Shown one piece after another: positions 8,002-17,828 of a stretch of 23,455 nucleotides of DNA. Within the stretch, counting starts at the first letter, position 1. The number at the start of each line of letters is the position of its first letter. Both the position numbers and the translations under genes were made by a program. Source of the stretch: Bipolaris cookei (taxonomy: Eukaryota; Ascomycota; Dothideomycetes; Pleosporales; Pleosporaceae); NCBI GenBank assembly GCA_002286855.1, contig NRSV01000022.1, positions 342,472 to 365,926 of the forward strand. The letters run 5' to 3'. The notes beneath the pieces are model-generated. The model worked only from the letters and a program-made list of their open reading frames with translations. It was not told the origin of the DNA and made no database searches.

Positions 8002-9761
8002 ACGTATCCCACGGGCGAGTCGGTCACTTTGCCAAGCCCCCACCAAAATATGTACCTACCTACTTCACATACACAATGAGCCAACAACATAACGATTTAC
8101 ATATTTTAAAGAGGCTCAGTTACAACTCGCAATTCAGGCTATTCAATATGATGCGACACTTATTCAGCGACGCTCTGCAGCTATCTACAATGTCCATCAA
8201 AGTTCAATTAGCGATAAACTTGCCGGAAAGACATTTCGACGCGATTGCACGCCTAACTCAACGAAGCCACTTAGGACAGAAGAGGTGATTGTTGAGCATA
8301 TGCTTGACCTAGATGAGCGAGAATGGGCGCCCCCGCCTGCTGCTGTCAAAGATATGATTGATTGTTTGTTGGCTGAACGCCACCGCGTCCCAGTCGGCCA
8401 GAACTGGGCTACATCCTTCGTCAAGCGTCACCCTGAGCTTGAAGTTAAACTTTATCGAAAGTACGAATATAGGAGGCACTCTGTGATGATCCTGAGGCGA
8501 TACGAGGCTGGCTTCATGATGGGCGTCATATCAACTGGGGCAGTAGTCACACGTGCTGACTGTCAGGGACGACCAAAGATGATCTAGCAGATCAATCGAG
8601 AGTAGAGTAAAACTATCCAGGGCATCAACGCGATGGGATGGGCGATCCCACCTTTTATTATCTTCAAGGGCGGGAACCACCTCTCCGCCTGGTACGAGGA
8701 GGGCGATATACCTCGCGGCTGGAGAATCATAGTCTCTGAGAACGACTGCACAAAACATGAGCTTGGCCTTGAGTGGCCAATACACTTTGACAAGCATACG
8801 AAGGGGGAGGTTGTTGGCAGCCGCCGTCTGCTCATTATTGACGGTCACGAGAGTCACATCTCATTTGCTTTTCAGCAATACTGAAAAGATAACAAGATTG
8901 TTACTATTTGCATGCCTCCTCACTCTTCGCCTCTACTGCAGCCTCTTGATTTTAGTTGTTTTTCGTCTTTAAAGAAGGCCTATGGACGCTAACCCGAGAA
9001 TCTTATGCATAGCAAGATTACCTACATTACTAGAACAGAGTTCCTACCGTGCTTTATTGCTGCTTATAATACCTTAATTACTAAGAGTAATACCTAAACA
9101 GGATTTCGAGGGGCTGAATTGGTTCCACATGGTCCAGAGGCGGTGCTATCTAAGATTGATGTCAAGCTGCGCACGCCTTCACCCCTCTCTGTCAGAGACC
9201 TTCCCTGGCTCTCCCAGACCCCCAAAAATACCCTGGAATTTGGATCAAAATCAATGCTTGTGAAGAGCAGAATTCAGGGAAATATAGATAGTTCTCCAAT
9301 CTTGGTGGTTGACGCGTTTGAAAAGCTTGCAAAGGGGGCAGCTGTTGTTGCGCATAAGCTGGCGTTGTCGCAAATGCACATCGCTGGGCTTGAAGCAGCC
9401 AACGGGGCCGCCATGCGACGAAAACCACGCAAAAGAAAGCGGATACAACAGTGCGGTACCCTTACAGCTGAGGAGGACCTACATCTGACTACTCTTATAG
9501 ACTCTGCAGCGCGTGGTGGTGCGAAGAAGGCGAAGAAGAGGGCGCGCGTTGAGGCAGGCGAACCGCCGCAACGACGCTGTAGACGCTGCAGCGAGATAGG
9601 ACACAACTCGTGCACATGCAAGCAAGAAGCAATAGAATATTCTAAGTAGAATAGCCTATTACGATTTTCTATAATTGTCCTTGATGGTGCTGCACTGTCG
9701 TGAATAGTCATGATCTTTGATGGGGGCTTGGCAGAGTGACCGACTCGCCCGTGGGATACGT
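8002..9761 (+). mobile_element. Element S: decayed pogo/Fot1-like DNA transposon
   Basis: The element is 1760 bp with 41-bp terminal inverted repeats (8002-8042 and 9721-9761) that differ at one base. They start ACGTATCCCACGGGCGAG. A TA is present on both sides (8000-8001 and 9762-9763), as expected for Tc1/mariner-pogo target duplication. It carries one broken transposase gene and is related to elements P, Q and C in protein sequence. It inserted immediately downstream of the GMC oxidoreductase stop, within the likely 3' UTR. Confidence 0.88.
8076..9649 (+). pseudogene. Element S transposase (DDE, pogo-like), frameshifted with internal deletion
   Basis: Homology to the intact element C and to the P transposase can be followed across frames: MSQQ start, a Tc5-type HTH region (VGQNWATSFVKRHPEL), then IPPFIIFKGGNHLSAWYEEGD, LGLEWPIHFDKHTK, second catalytic Asp in LLIIDGHESH, third Asp region LLQPLDFSCFSSLKKAYGR, and a basic tail with RKPRKRKRIQ and the zinc knuckle CRRCSEIGHNSCTC. 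The first catalytic Asp segment (NFDETG in relatives) has been removed by a deletion near 8480-8510. Several in-frame stops (for example at 8587 and 8881) and at least one frameshift in the N-terminal part rule out a working enzyme. Confidence 0.85.
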
Positions 9762-9763
9762 TA

Positions 9764-10222
9764 TGTGTAGAAAGAGGCAGCTTAAGTCAACAAAGTGTTG
9801 TATAAGCAACAGCTTCCCAAAGATAGATTCGTGACCTGTACGTAAGCAGTATCGTATTCTACTCGTGGATTTCGCGCTCTTTCTCCCACTCGGTCGATGC
9901 TTCTCATTGTCAAAAGCCATGCGATTGTGTTTTTAGTAAGATATAAGGAGGTCCGATCTGGGGAAAAAGCCCGAAGCAGTAGGCGCGCTAGCCTAGCGCG
10001 TGACGTCTTGGTAACCCAACTTCCACTTACTCTCCCGGGTGACCTTCATGCTAATCTTCCATCACTCTTATCTTTATTTCCTCTGCTTACATGCATCGTT
10101 GGCTGTCGCCTTCACATTTATCTATTGCGACATTCGGATGGCGTCCGACCCCTCGCTGTAGCTTCCCCAACGGTGAAGGTAGCCTTTCTTGGCGTTTTCG
10201 GCTTAGATGCTCACAAATCTTA
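9764..10222. other. Spacer between elements S and R, nothing recognised
   Basis: Open frames of 70-150 codons exist on both strands but none shows a domain, signal peptide or plausible intron structure. A short perfect hairpin, CGCGCTA-GCC-TAGCGCG, lies at about 9986-10002. Confidence 0.5.
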
Positions 10223-10321
10223 CCGTGTCCGTGCACCTTGTGCGCGGATTCGGCTTGTGCGCACCTGGAACCTCAAACCACGTCTCAACACCAAACTTCA
10301 ACGCGCGATAACTCTACCAAT

Positions 10322-12352
10322 ATGGCTCCGATTGACGATGCAATTGCAGATTTAGATTTGCGTGACTCAGGAGAACAATTTATTATTATAGAGGTTGCGC
10401 GAAAATGGGGCATCGTGCGCTCAACATCAACCCGGCGCTGGAGGCAGCAGACAAGCTCTAAGAGAGGGATACAACCAGCAGCAAGCTCTCAGCCCACAAC
10501 AGGAGCTAGAGCTAGTGCAATATATCACTAAGCTTACTAAGAGAGGTCTACCTCCTACGCGAGAGATGATCCAGAATTTCTCATCAGCAGTAGCTCATCG
10601 GCAGCTCAGCGAGAGCTGGGTTTCTCGCTTCATCAATCGATACCCGGACAAGCTCATCTCAAAGTGGACCACCGCCATGGACCGTTCGCGCTATCTAGCT
10701 GATTCTGGAGCAAAGTATAAGCTCTGCTTTGAGCTACTCCATCAGAAGATTGCTGAGTATCGGCTTGAAGCTGGAGATATATATAATATGGATGAGAAGG
10801 GCTTCATGATTGGTATCGTTGAGAGGTAAGAGAGTCTTCAGTAAGCGTCAATGGGATAAGAACGAGGTTCGGGCATCATCTCAAGATGGCTCACGCAAGT
10901 TTATCACAGTCTTAGCTTGCTGCTGCGCTGATGGGAGCTCATTGCCGCCAGGGCTCATCTACGCGTCGGCTGCTGGAGCTATCAGATCCGGCTGGGTAGA
11001 CGATATCAAAGCTGGAACACATGAGGTATTTATCAAATCAACTCCATCAGGCTGGTCAAATGATGACGTAGGGCTCTCTTGGGTTGAGCAGGTGTTTGAT
11101 CGCTGTACGAAGCAGCGATCAGGTAGATGGAGATTACTTATCCTTGATGGCCACGGATCTCATCTTACGATGGAGTTTATTAGCTATTGCGATCACCATC
11201 GAATCCTATTAATGATCCTTCCACCTCATTCAACTCAAACGCTCCAACCGATCGATGTATCACTCTTCCATCCGCTCGCCCAAGCTTACTCAGCTGAGCT
11301 CACCCAGTACCTCTAGAGCTCAAGGGCTCGTATCTATCGCCAAGGGAAACTTTTTCCCGATATTCTGGAGAGCTTGGCAAGCAGCATTCAAGCAATCAAC
11401 CATAGAAACGGCGTTTGCAGCTACTGGTATATGGCCAGCTGATCCGAGTAGAATCCTCCAGAGATTCGCGAAAACACCAGAATCTGATCGCAGCTCGCCA
11501 TCTACGTTCTCAGATAGCGACTGGCGAAAACTTGATCGATTAGTGCGAGCTGCAGTTAACGATAATAATCAACATGAGACTCGAAAGCTACGCTCTAGCG
11601 TTCACCATCTATCTGTTCAAAACGAGCTACTATACGATGAGATCAAAGGACTTAAAGCAGCTCTTCTATATAAAGAGAAGCACGAAAGTAAGAGTAAAGC
11701 TCTCGATCTTAACAGCGCCAAGAGTATCACGGTGGTGCTGTCTTCTGGTCGCCTCGCAAGATCCGCGAAGCTCAGGCTCGAGAAGCAGTACGTAAGCGCG
11801 ATGAGATAAAGCGAAAGCCGCCGGTGCCCTGCTATAATAAAAAATAAGGGGGGGGAGACAGGCACGAAAGTAAAGTCAAGCTCTCCCGATCTTCAACAAG
11901 CGGCGCAAGGAGTCATCCCACGTCGGTGGCTGTCCCTTCCCTGCGTCCGCTCGCAAATCCGCGAGCTCAGGCTCGAGATTAGTTTCCGCGAAGTTTACTG
12001 TAAGGGCGGAGCGCCGGCGAATGAGAAAATTAACACCGCAGCAGAGCAGAAAATTGCAGTGAAGGCACAGGCACAGGATAAACAGCAGCGTAAGGAGCTT
12101 CAACTACAGCGTCAAGTTGAGCTTGAGCAGAAGCGCGCTGATCGATTGAGACTTAAGGAGATGCGCGATGCTGAGTGAGCTGAGAAAGCAGCTAAACGCG
12201 CGCGTCAAACTGAAGCTCGCAACGCACAAAAAACCCAACACCAAGCTCAAAAACGATCGCGTACAGTCTCACGAGCGCCCATATCAAAGAACAAGCGCCA
12301 AAAACGATTGGTGGATGATGGAGCTGGCGATAGAGCTGCACCTGCTGCATGA
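10322..12352 (+). pseudogene. Element R transposase (DDE, pogo-like), multiple frameshifts
   Basis: The gene starts MAPIDDAIADLDL at 10322. Frame changes are needed near 10440, near 10825 and near 11310, and further breaks follow after 11809. Across frames one reads an HTH region (SWVSRFINRYPDKL), first catalytic Asp in DIYNMDEKGFMIG (G-to-K change in the usual MDETG), second in LLILDGHGSHLT, third in LQPIDVSLFHPL, then a long basic, Gln/Lys/Arg-rich coiled C-terminus ending about 12350. Unlike element C it shows no CCHC knuckle. The C-terminal region contains a diverged direct duplication (about 11682-11786 and 11863-11976). Confidence 0.85.
11682..11976 (+). repeat. Diverged direct duplication inside element R
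   Basis: A stretch beginning GCACGAAAGTAA at about 11680 and ending GCTCAGGCTCGAGA near 11785 recurs from GCACGAAAGTAAAG at about 11863 to GCTCAGGCTCGAGA near 11975. Between these anchors the two copies differ by many substitutions and small indels. The spacer holds an A-rich run and eight consecutive G at about 11849. Confidence 0.6.
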
Positions 12353-12566
12353 TCTATCCCGCCAAGGATCACGTCGCGCGGCCGCAGCGTCAACCTCCCG
12401 CAAAAATTCTGATAGTATAAATTGATCGTAAGCATCTTATTACTGCAACACTACGTTTTTATATATATTGAACTATTGTGTGGCGTTGTAGAGCTTCAAT
12501 TTGAGATCGCGATAGTGTTGGGGTGCGCACAAGCCGAATCCGCGCACAAGGTGCACGGACACGGTA

Positions 12567-12832
12567 GCCAGCGTTTTACAAACCCATAAGCTACGTTAAG
12601 CTAAACAATTAATATGTTATGACCGCACAATCAAACTGAAAGATGAAAAATGATTTTCAGGAATCTATCTTTGACTGATGAGTGAAAGAGAGCAAAGAGT
12701 ATTTATCCTAGAGAAGAATATAGCAAATAAGGAGCTACCTAATAGAAATACCCTAGGGTGAAAGGAAGAGCTGGGCCGAGTCTACAGAGCTTACATCATT
12801 GCAGCAACAATCTCATGAATATCCAACAATGT
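12567..12832. other. Spacer, probable 3' region of the cysteine-rich protein gene
   Basis: No frame or repeat is recognisable. The position directly downstream (minus strand) of the small secreted protein gene makes it the likely place of its 3' UTR and polyadenylation signals. Confidence 0.4.
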
Positions 12833-13192
12833 TTAGCTATCAATATTTGTTAGTAATCTATAGGTCAAACTGACTCTTTCAGCCCTAAACATGACTCACC
12901 ATGTGCATAGACCATCGTAACAACCGCAGCTTCCGCAACAACCGTTATAGCAAGGAAACCCAGCTACATTTATGTTACTAAGCGTCTGTTCTTTGATTTC
13001 TTTCACCAAAATTTAGCGGCCCCTACCTGAATTGCATGCTGCTGGTGATCGTTCGAGAATGTCAGAGTCCCTACGAACAGCTTTTGGAGAGTATTAGCGA
13101 TGTAGTTGATAAGAACGAGTGGGAGTTATACGTGGTAGACCAGCCGCAATAGCGGTGGACAGAAAAGCTGCGAGGAGGAGAATTGACTTCAT
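12833..13192 (-). CDS. Small cysteine-rich secreted protein, four exons, candidate effector
   Basis: Proposed exons on the minus strand are 13192-13132, 13080-13027, 12963-12900 and 12836-12833, giving 60 residues. Introns are 51, 63 and 63 nt with GTATAA, GTAGGG and GTGAGT donors and AG acceptors; intron 3 has a perfect CTAAC branch site, intron 1 CTAAT. All junctions keep frame. Residues 1-17 are a textbook signal peptide (MKSILLLAAFLSTAIAA). A dibasic RR at 23-24 is a likely Kex2 site. The mature part has eight cysteines at 36, 43, 47, 48, 51, 53, 58 and 60: C-x6-C-x3-CC-x2-C-x-C-x4-C-x-C, the order seen in eight-cysteine inhibitor-knot folds. If intron 3 is retained the last Cys becomes Trp before a stop. 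Function is unknown; effector, antimicrobial or signalling peptide are all possible. The neighbours are transposons, a common setting for effector genes. Confidence 0.6.
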
Positions 13193-13647
13193 GATGAATG
13201 TGAAAAGGACAGAGTAAACACTGGAAAAATTGGGTAGAATGCAAAGGGTTTTAGATATTTACGTAGGTTATGGCTAGAATCTTCATTTATGAAGTAGAAG
13301 TTTGCGTAAAGTTTATTTTAGAGCAGCACAAAGATTTTCCCACCTATCCAGTACCAATTTACCGAAACATACGTACTACGCATTAGTGTCATAAATAATG
13401 AGGCCGCTGTTATTTGTCGGGAAGACGCGTCACAACGTTTCGGGAAGAGTAAGCACTAGGGTTTGGAAAGCAAAAGATCCGGTAACGTTAGGACATGCAT
13501 AATTCAGGATAGAACACCTAACCTTCGCGGGCATCGTGGTGATACATCAGGCGGTAAATAAGAGCCCTACGTATATACGGTAAGATGGAAATAAGGAGTT
13601 TTTACCAAGCCCTTAGCTGTTGATCAGAACTTCGATACCATTGTGTA
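13193..13647 (-). promoter_or_regulatory. Probable upstream region of the cysteine-rich protein gene
   Basis: This is 455 bp between the small-protein ATG and element C. No gene is visible. By position it holds the promoter of the minus-strand gene; I see no clear TATA box. Element C therefore sits about 460 bp upstream of that start codon. Confidence 0.4.
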
Positions 13648-13649
13648 TA

Positions 13650-15498
13650 ACGTAAAGCACCACCGAGCCGGACACACCACCGAGCCGGACACTTTTTCTT
13701 GGCATCGCGAACATCACTTGCAAAGTAACATGTCCCAACTACGTAAAGATACATTAACTCAGAGAGAAGGCAGAATTACTCTTGCTATTCAGGCCTATCG
13801 TACGGGCCAGTTTAAGAGCATTCGACGCGCTGCTGCTGTCTACAACGTTCCTTTTCAGCGGCTTTCTGATCGGCTTAACAAAATCACTTTTCGACCCCAG
13901 ATATCTCCAAACTGCCGCAAACTAACTATAATTGAAGAGCAAACAATTGTACGATATATTCTTGATCTAGACTCACGAGGATTTGCTCCCCGACTGTGTG
14001 AGGTAGCGGATATGGCAGAGAAACTACTGCGCGTACGAGATGGCCAACCTTTAGGCAAGAACTGGGCAGAGCGATTTGTATCGCGTTCGGACGAGCTTAA
14101 AACAGCTTTCAATCGAGCAAAGGACCGCCAGAGAATACAGCAGGAAGATCCAGAGGTTATTAACGCGTGGTTTGAGCTTGTACGAGAGACAATTGAGAAG
14201 TATGGAGTACATTCTGACGACATCCATAACTTTGACGAGACTGGCTTTCAGATGGGCGTGATTGGCTCAATGAAGGTAGTTACAGGCGCAGAGCGTCGTA
14301 CGAGGCCTACTTTGACGCAGCCAGGCAATCGTGAGTGGGTTACAGTTATTCAGAGCATCTGCGCTGCGGGGTATGCTACTCCGCCATTCATTATCTACAA
14401 GGGACGCGTCCATATCTCTGCTTGGTACGAAGAAGTAGATATACCGTACGATTGGAAGCTCTCAGTATCACAGAACGGCTGGACAAATAACGCGCTTGGT
14501 CTTGAGTGGTTAAAGCACTTTGACGAGCATACAAAGACGCGTCAGGTGGGGTCGTACAGGCTACTTATTCTTGACGGCCATGAGAGCCACCTAAACCAAG
14601 AATTTAAGGACTACTGTCTTGAACAGAAGATTCTTACTCTTTGTATGCCTGCTCATTCATCGCATATACTTCAGCCGCTTGACGTTGTCTGCTTTTCGCC
14701 TCTTAAGCAGAAGTACTCCCAACGCGTACGAGACTTGGCACGCCACCACGTCTGGCATATTGATAAAGAACGCTTCCTGCCAGCCTTTCGAGACGCGTTT
14801 CGCGACGTATTTACGTTCGATAACTGCAAAAAAGCCTTTAAGGCAGCAGGGCTAGTTCCTATTAACGCGCAGAGAGTCATTGATCGTCTTGACGTACGCC
14901 TTTGTACCCCACCACAAGAAGCTCAGCTAGAAACACCCTGGGAGTCTAAAACCCCTAGCAATTCGTACGAATTTGGATCACAGTCGAAGCTTGTGAGAGA
15001 TCCTTTCGTACGATCACCAACTGCTGCACAAGAAGGCTTCTCAAAGCTTATTGAAGGAGCTGAGGAGATGCTACATGAGAATGTGCTTATGAAGGCCCGC
15101 ATACGAGAGCTTGAAGAGCAATTAGCTGAGGTAACAAAGCGCCGAGGGCGTAAAAGAAAGCGAATTCAGACAGGCGGGACACTAGACTTTGGTGCAGGAG
15201 CATCGCAGGCAGCTGAAAATGCTGCTACTGGTCGTACGGCATCAAAGAAGGCGCGTGGTGGGGGTAGTCAAGAAAAGGCTCTACCAGGTCAACGGCACTG
15301 TGGAACCTGTGGGAGAGTGGGCCATAACGCCCGTACGTGCCAAAAAGATGTAGAAGAAGATTCTCTATCAGATACAAGTGAGTTGTATAACGCATCTATA
15401 GCTAGTGTAGAGTAATTCGAGTTTTCGTACATGAAGTTCGTGATGCCAAGAAAAAGTGTCCGGCTCGGTGGTGTGTCCGGCTCGGTGGTGCTTTACGT
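13650..15498 (+). mobile_element. Element C: structurally intact pogo/Fot1-like DNA transposon
   Basis: The element is 1849 bp with 63-bp terminal inverted repeats (13650-13712 and 15436-15498) that differ at one base, flanked by TA at 13648-13649 and 15499-15500. Each repeat begins ACGTAAAG and then has the 17-mer CACCACCGAGCCGGACA twice in tandem. One uninterrupted transposase gene fills the element. Near-identical ends plus an open gene suggest a recent insertion, possibly still autonomous. Element X is a rearranged relative of the same family. Confidence 0.92.
13730..15415 (+). CDS. DDE transposase of element C (pogo/Fot1-like) with C-terminal zinc knuckle
   Basis: I place the start at ATG 13730 (MSQLRKDTLTQREGR), giving 561 residues; the open frame extends upstream to 13643 but only through the terminal repeat from a GTG. 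Residues 10-60 form a psq-type HTH region and about 65-130 a Tc5/CENP-B-type HTH (GQPLGKNWAERFVSR). The DDE_1 catalytic core has D169 (NFDETGF), D282 (LLILDGHESH) and D318 (LQPLDVVCFSPLK), that is DD35D. Residues 440-475 look like a coiled coil, followed by the basic RRGRKRKRIQ, a probable nuclear localisation signal, and a CCHC knuckle C524-x2-C527-x4-H532-x4-C537. All key residues are present, so cut-and-paste transposition at TA sites is plausible. Confidence 0.93.
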   Translation: MSQLRKDTLTQREGRITLAIQAYRTGQFKSIRRAAAVYNVPFQRLSDRLNKITFRPQISPNCRKLTIIEEQTIVRYILDLDSRGFAPRLCEVADMAEKLLRVRDGQPLGKNWAERFVSRSDELKTAFNRAKDRQRIQQEDPEVINAWFELVRETIEKYGVHSDDIHNFDETGFQMGVIGSMKVVTGAERRTRPTLTQPGNREWVTVIQSICAAGYATPPFIIYKGRVHISAWYEEVDIPYDWKLSVSQNGWTNNALGLEWLKHFDEHTKTRQVGSYRLLILDGHESHLNQEFKDYCLEQKILTLCMPAHSSHILQPLDVVCFSPLKQKYSQRVRDLARHHVWHIDKERFLPAFRDAFRDVFTFDNCKKAFKAAGLVPINAQRVIDRLDVRLCTPPQEAQLETPWESKTPSNSYEFGSQSKLVRDPFVRSPTAAQEGFSKLIEGAEEMLHENVLMKARIRELEEQLAEVTKRRGRKRKRIQTGGTLDFGAGASQAAENAATGRTASKKARGGGSQEKALPGQRHCGTCGRVGHNARTCQKDVEEDSLSDTSELYNASIASVE

Positions 15499-15627
15499 TA
15501 TCCTAGTTTGAGAAGTTATGCGGTAATATTGGACTCTCCGTGTGATGTGCTATTAACATGATACAGTATCACCCGGTGGATATAATTTCCGCGACTCTGC
15601 ACAAGCCAAACCTTCACCAAAGCTTTA

Positions 15628-15838
15628 TTAAAGTAACTTACAGGCGTTATGCCCAATCCTATTGCACCGTTCACACCGCCTTTGGAATGTCTCACCCACT
15701 TTGGCGTGCACCAGCTCCTTCGGCTTCTTCCCATCCCTGCGCACCCCAAAGTCTTTAAGACCAGCCAGACGAGCCCAATCTTCAACTACCAAGGTCCCTT
15801 CTGTCTGAAGCCGCTTTCTTCTATGCGATTTACACCGT
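15628..15838 (-). pseudogene. Remnant T: C-terminal tail of a P-like transposase
   Basis: The minus-strand frame from about 15838 reads CKSHRRKRLQTEGTL, then GLKDFGVRRDGKKPKEL, then the knuckle CERCNRIGHNAC, matching the element P tail (KSHKRKRVQNEGTL, LREFGLRSDGKKAR, CRRCGEAGHNTRTC). The upstream part is missing: homology stops at the edge of R', next to a TA. The downstream stretch to about 15505 may be its 3' end, but I could not see a terminal repeat. Confidence 0.75.
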
Positions 15839-15845
15839 ATACGTA

Positions 15846-16010
15846 GTGTGCCCGTGCACCTCATGCACGGATTCATCTCGTGCACGCCGAACACCAAACG
15901 CGCGTCCTAACACCATAATTTTGACGTACTATAACTCAATAATCATGGCTCCAATCGACGATGCGATTACAGATTTACAATCGCAAGAACTAGGAGAGAA
16001 ACTTGTGATA
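15846..16010 (+). mobile_element. R': left end of an R-like transposon, truncated
   Basis: After TA (15844-15845) the sequence GTGTGCCCGTGCACCTCATG resembles the element R terminal repeat, including a similar motif spaced by 17 bp (CTCATGCAC and CTCGTGCAC). A start codon at 15945 opens MAPIDDAITDLQSQELGEK, clearly related to the R transposase MAPIDDAIADLDLRDSGEQ. Homology stops at TA 16009-16010 where element P begins. No matching right part is seen beyond the other end of P, so it was lost. Confidence 0.75.
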
Positions 16011-16073
16011 ACGTCTGGGACAGGCGAGTGACCGGACATGCCAAGACCCTATCAACTTTGACTACTACACGCG

Positions 16074-17689
16074 ATGTCTCAAACCAACAACGTGCAAAAC
16101 TCTTTAAAAGAATCTTAAATACAGCTTGCATTACTAGCTGTCCAACGTGACGCGATACTTAGCATTCCACGTGCTGCACAATCTACAGTGTAGCTGAAAG
16201 TACACTAAGACGAAGACGTGCTGGAAGGCTCTCTCGACAAGATTCCACACCCAACTCAATGAGACTCCTTGTGACAGAAGAGGAGACGATTTGTGACTAT
16301 ATTCTGGACCTTGAATGGTGAGAATTTCCAGTGCGCCTTTCTACTGTCAAAGATCTAGCTAATTCTTTGCTGGCTGCTCGCAACTGCGAGCCTGTTGACC
16401 AAAACTGGGCTAAGTCCTTTGTAAAGCGTCGCACAGAACTTCAAACAAGATTTAATCGAAAGTATGACTATAAAAGAGCCCTCTGTGAAGATCCTGAGCT
16501 GGTGCAGGGCTGGTTCCGCCTTGTATAGAATACTAAAGCCAAGTATGGGATCCAGGACAATGACATGTACAATTTCGATGAGACTGGCTTTATGATGGGC
16601 ATGCAAAACGCGCCATCAGTAGTAACGGCCTCTGAGCGTCGATCGAGGCCAAAATATATGCAGCAGGCCAACTGGGAGTGAGTTACCAGCGTGGTTTGTG
16701 TTAGCGCAGCTGGCTGGGCGATCTTACTCTTTACCATCTTTCAAGGCAAGCACCACCTCTCTGTCTGGTACGAGGATAGACTACCACGAAATTGGGTTTT
16801 TGCAGTCTCTGAGAACGGCTAGACAACAAATGAGCTTGGTATGAAGTAGTTGGGGCACTTTGACATGCATACGAAAGAGCGTAGTATTGGAGGCTATCTT
16901 CTACTCATTCTTGACGGTCACGGGAGCCACAACTCGCTCAAGTTCCAGCAATACGGCAAGGAGGCAAAAATTATCACTTTATGCATGCCTCCACACTCTT
17001 TCCATCTACTACAGCCACCTGATGTGGGCTGCTTTTCGCCTTTGAAAAGGATGTATGGGCGCCAAGCCGAGGAGATGATGCGCAATGGGATCAACCACAT
17101 GACAAAGATAGAATCCCTCCCAGCCTTCCAGCAGGCCTATGGCAACACTATTACAAAGGAAAACATCTTAGGAGGGTTTCGAGGCGCTGACTTAGTTCCA
17201 CACGACCCAGAGGCGGTGATATCGAAGCTCGACGTCAAGCTACGGACGCCAACACCACTTGCTGCAGAAGATTTGCCCTGGCTGTCGCAAACCCCAAGAA
17301 ATACCCTAAAATTAGGGTCGCAATCGACGCTAGTAAAGCAGAGGATCCAAAGGCATATAGACAGTTCACCATCAAATATGGTGGATGCCTTTGAAAAGCT
17401 GGAGTTGGCGCAAAAGCGCAACGCTGAGCTTGAAGCAGCTAATGAAGCCACCACGCGACGAAAATCGCACAAAAGAAAGTGAGTTCAAAACGAAGGGACT
17501 TTAACAGTAGAGGAGGGAGAGCAGTTAGTAGCTCTAAGGGAGTTTGGGCTGCGTAGTGATGGGAAGAAGGCAAGGAGGAGGGCGCGCGCTGAGGTGGGTG
17601 AGCCATCGCAAAGGCACTGTAGACGCTGCGGTGAGGCTGGGCATAACACGCGCACATGCAAGCAAATAGAAGCGATAGATTATAAATAG
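16074..17689 (+). pseudogene. Element P transposase (DDE, pogo-like), stop codons and one frameshift
   Basis: The gene reads MSQTNNVQNSLKES in frame from 16074, shifts frame near 16185 by a missing base, then stays in one frame to TAG at 17687. I count seven in-frame stops: one in the N-terminal part and then at about 16319, 16526, 16679, 16820, 16847 and 17480. At several, relatives have Trp (TGG), Arg (CGA) or Gln, consistent with G-to-A or C-to-T change. The catalytic residues survive: NFDETGF, LLILDGHGSH and LQPPDVGCFSPLK, plus the knuckle CRRCGEAGHNTRTC. It is a relatively young pseudogene killed mainly by point mutations. Confidence 0.88.
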
Positions 17690-17783
17690 AGTAACGTAAG
17701 TACTAAGCGAGCCGTCCAACCAAGCGAACCGTCCACCCTGCTAATAATCTGCGCCTTTACCGCAATACTCGGGCCCAATGGTT

Positions 17784-17828
17784 CCGGTGGAAAATCTAAA
17801 AGATTGCCCATGCGAAGCACGGGCCTAC
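17784..17828. repeat. Subterminal hairpins in the element Y end (mirrored at 20332-20376)
   Basis: Within the left end of Y, AATCT-AAA-AGATT is followed by the imperfect hairpin GCCCATGC-GAA-GCACGGGC. The right end has the same hairpins, there with perfect 8-bp GC-rich arms. Hairpin-forming ends may matter for transposase recognition, but that is inference. Confidence 0.5.

Larger units (their letters stand above)
10223..12564 (+). mobile_element. Element R: decayed pogo-like DNA transposon, distinct family
   Basis: The element is 2342 bp with perfect 43-bp terminal inverted repeats (10223-10265 and 12522-12564) beginning CCGTGTCCGTGCACC, flanked by TA at 10221-10222 and 12565-12566. The terminal repeat contains CTTGTGCGC twice, 17 bp apart. 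Identical ends with a badly broken gene suggest mobilisation in trans or selective decay of the coding part. A shortened relative (R') lies at 15846-16010. Confidence 0.9.

Noticed and set aside
9764..10355. Plus-strand ORFs of about 150 codons crossing into element R
   Set aside because: They run through the terminal repeat of R and overlap each other; no coding signature was seen.
13643..13729. N-terminal extension of the element C transposase from a GTG at 13643
   Set aside because: This part is the terminal inverted repeat and flanking TA; the ATG at 13730 gives the start shared by the relatives (MSQ...).
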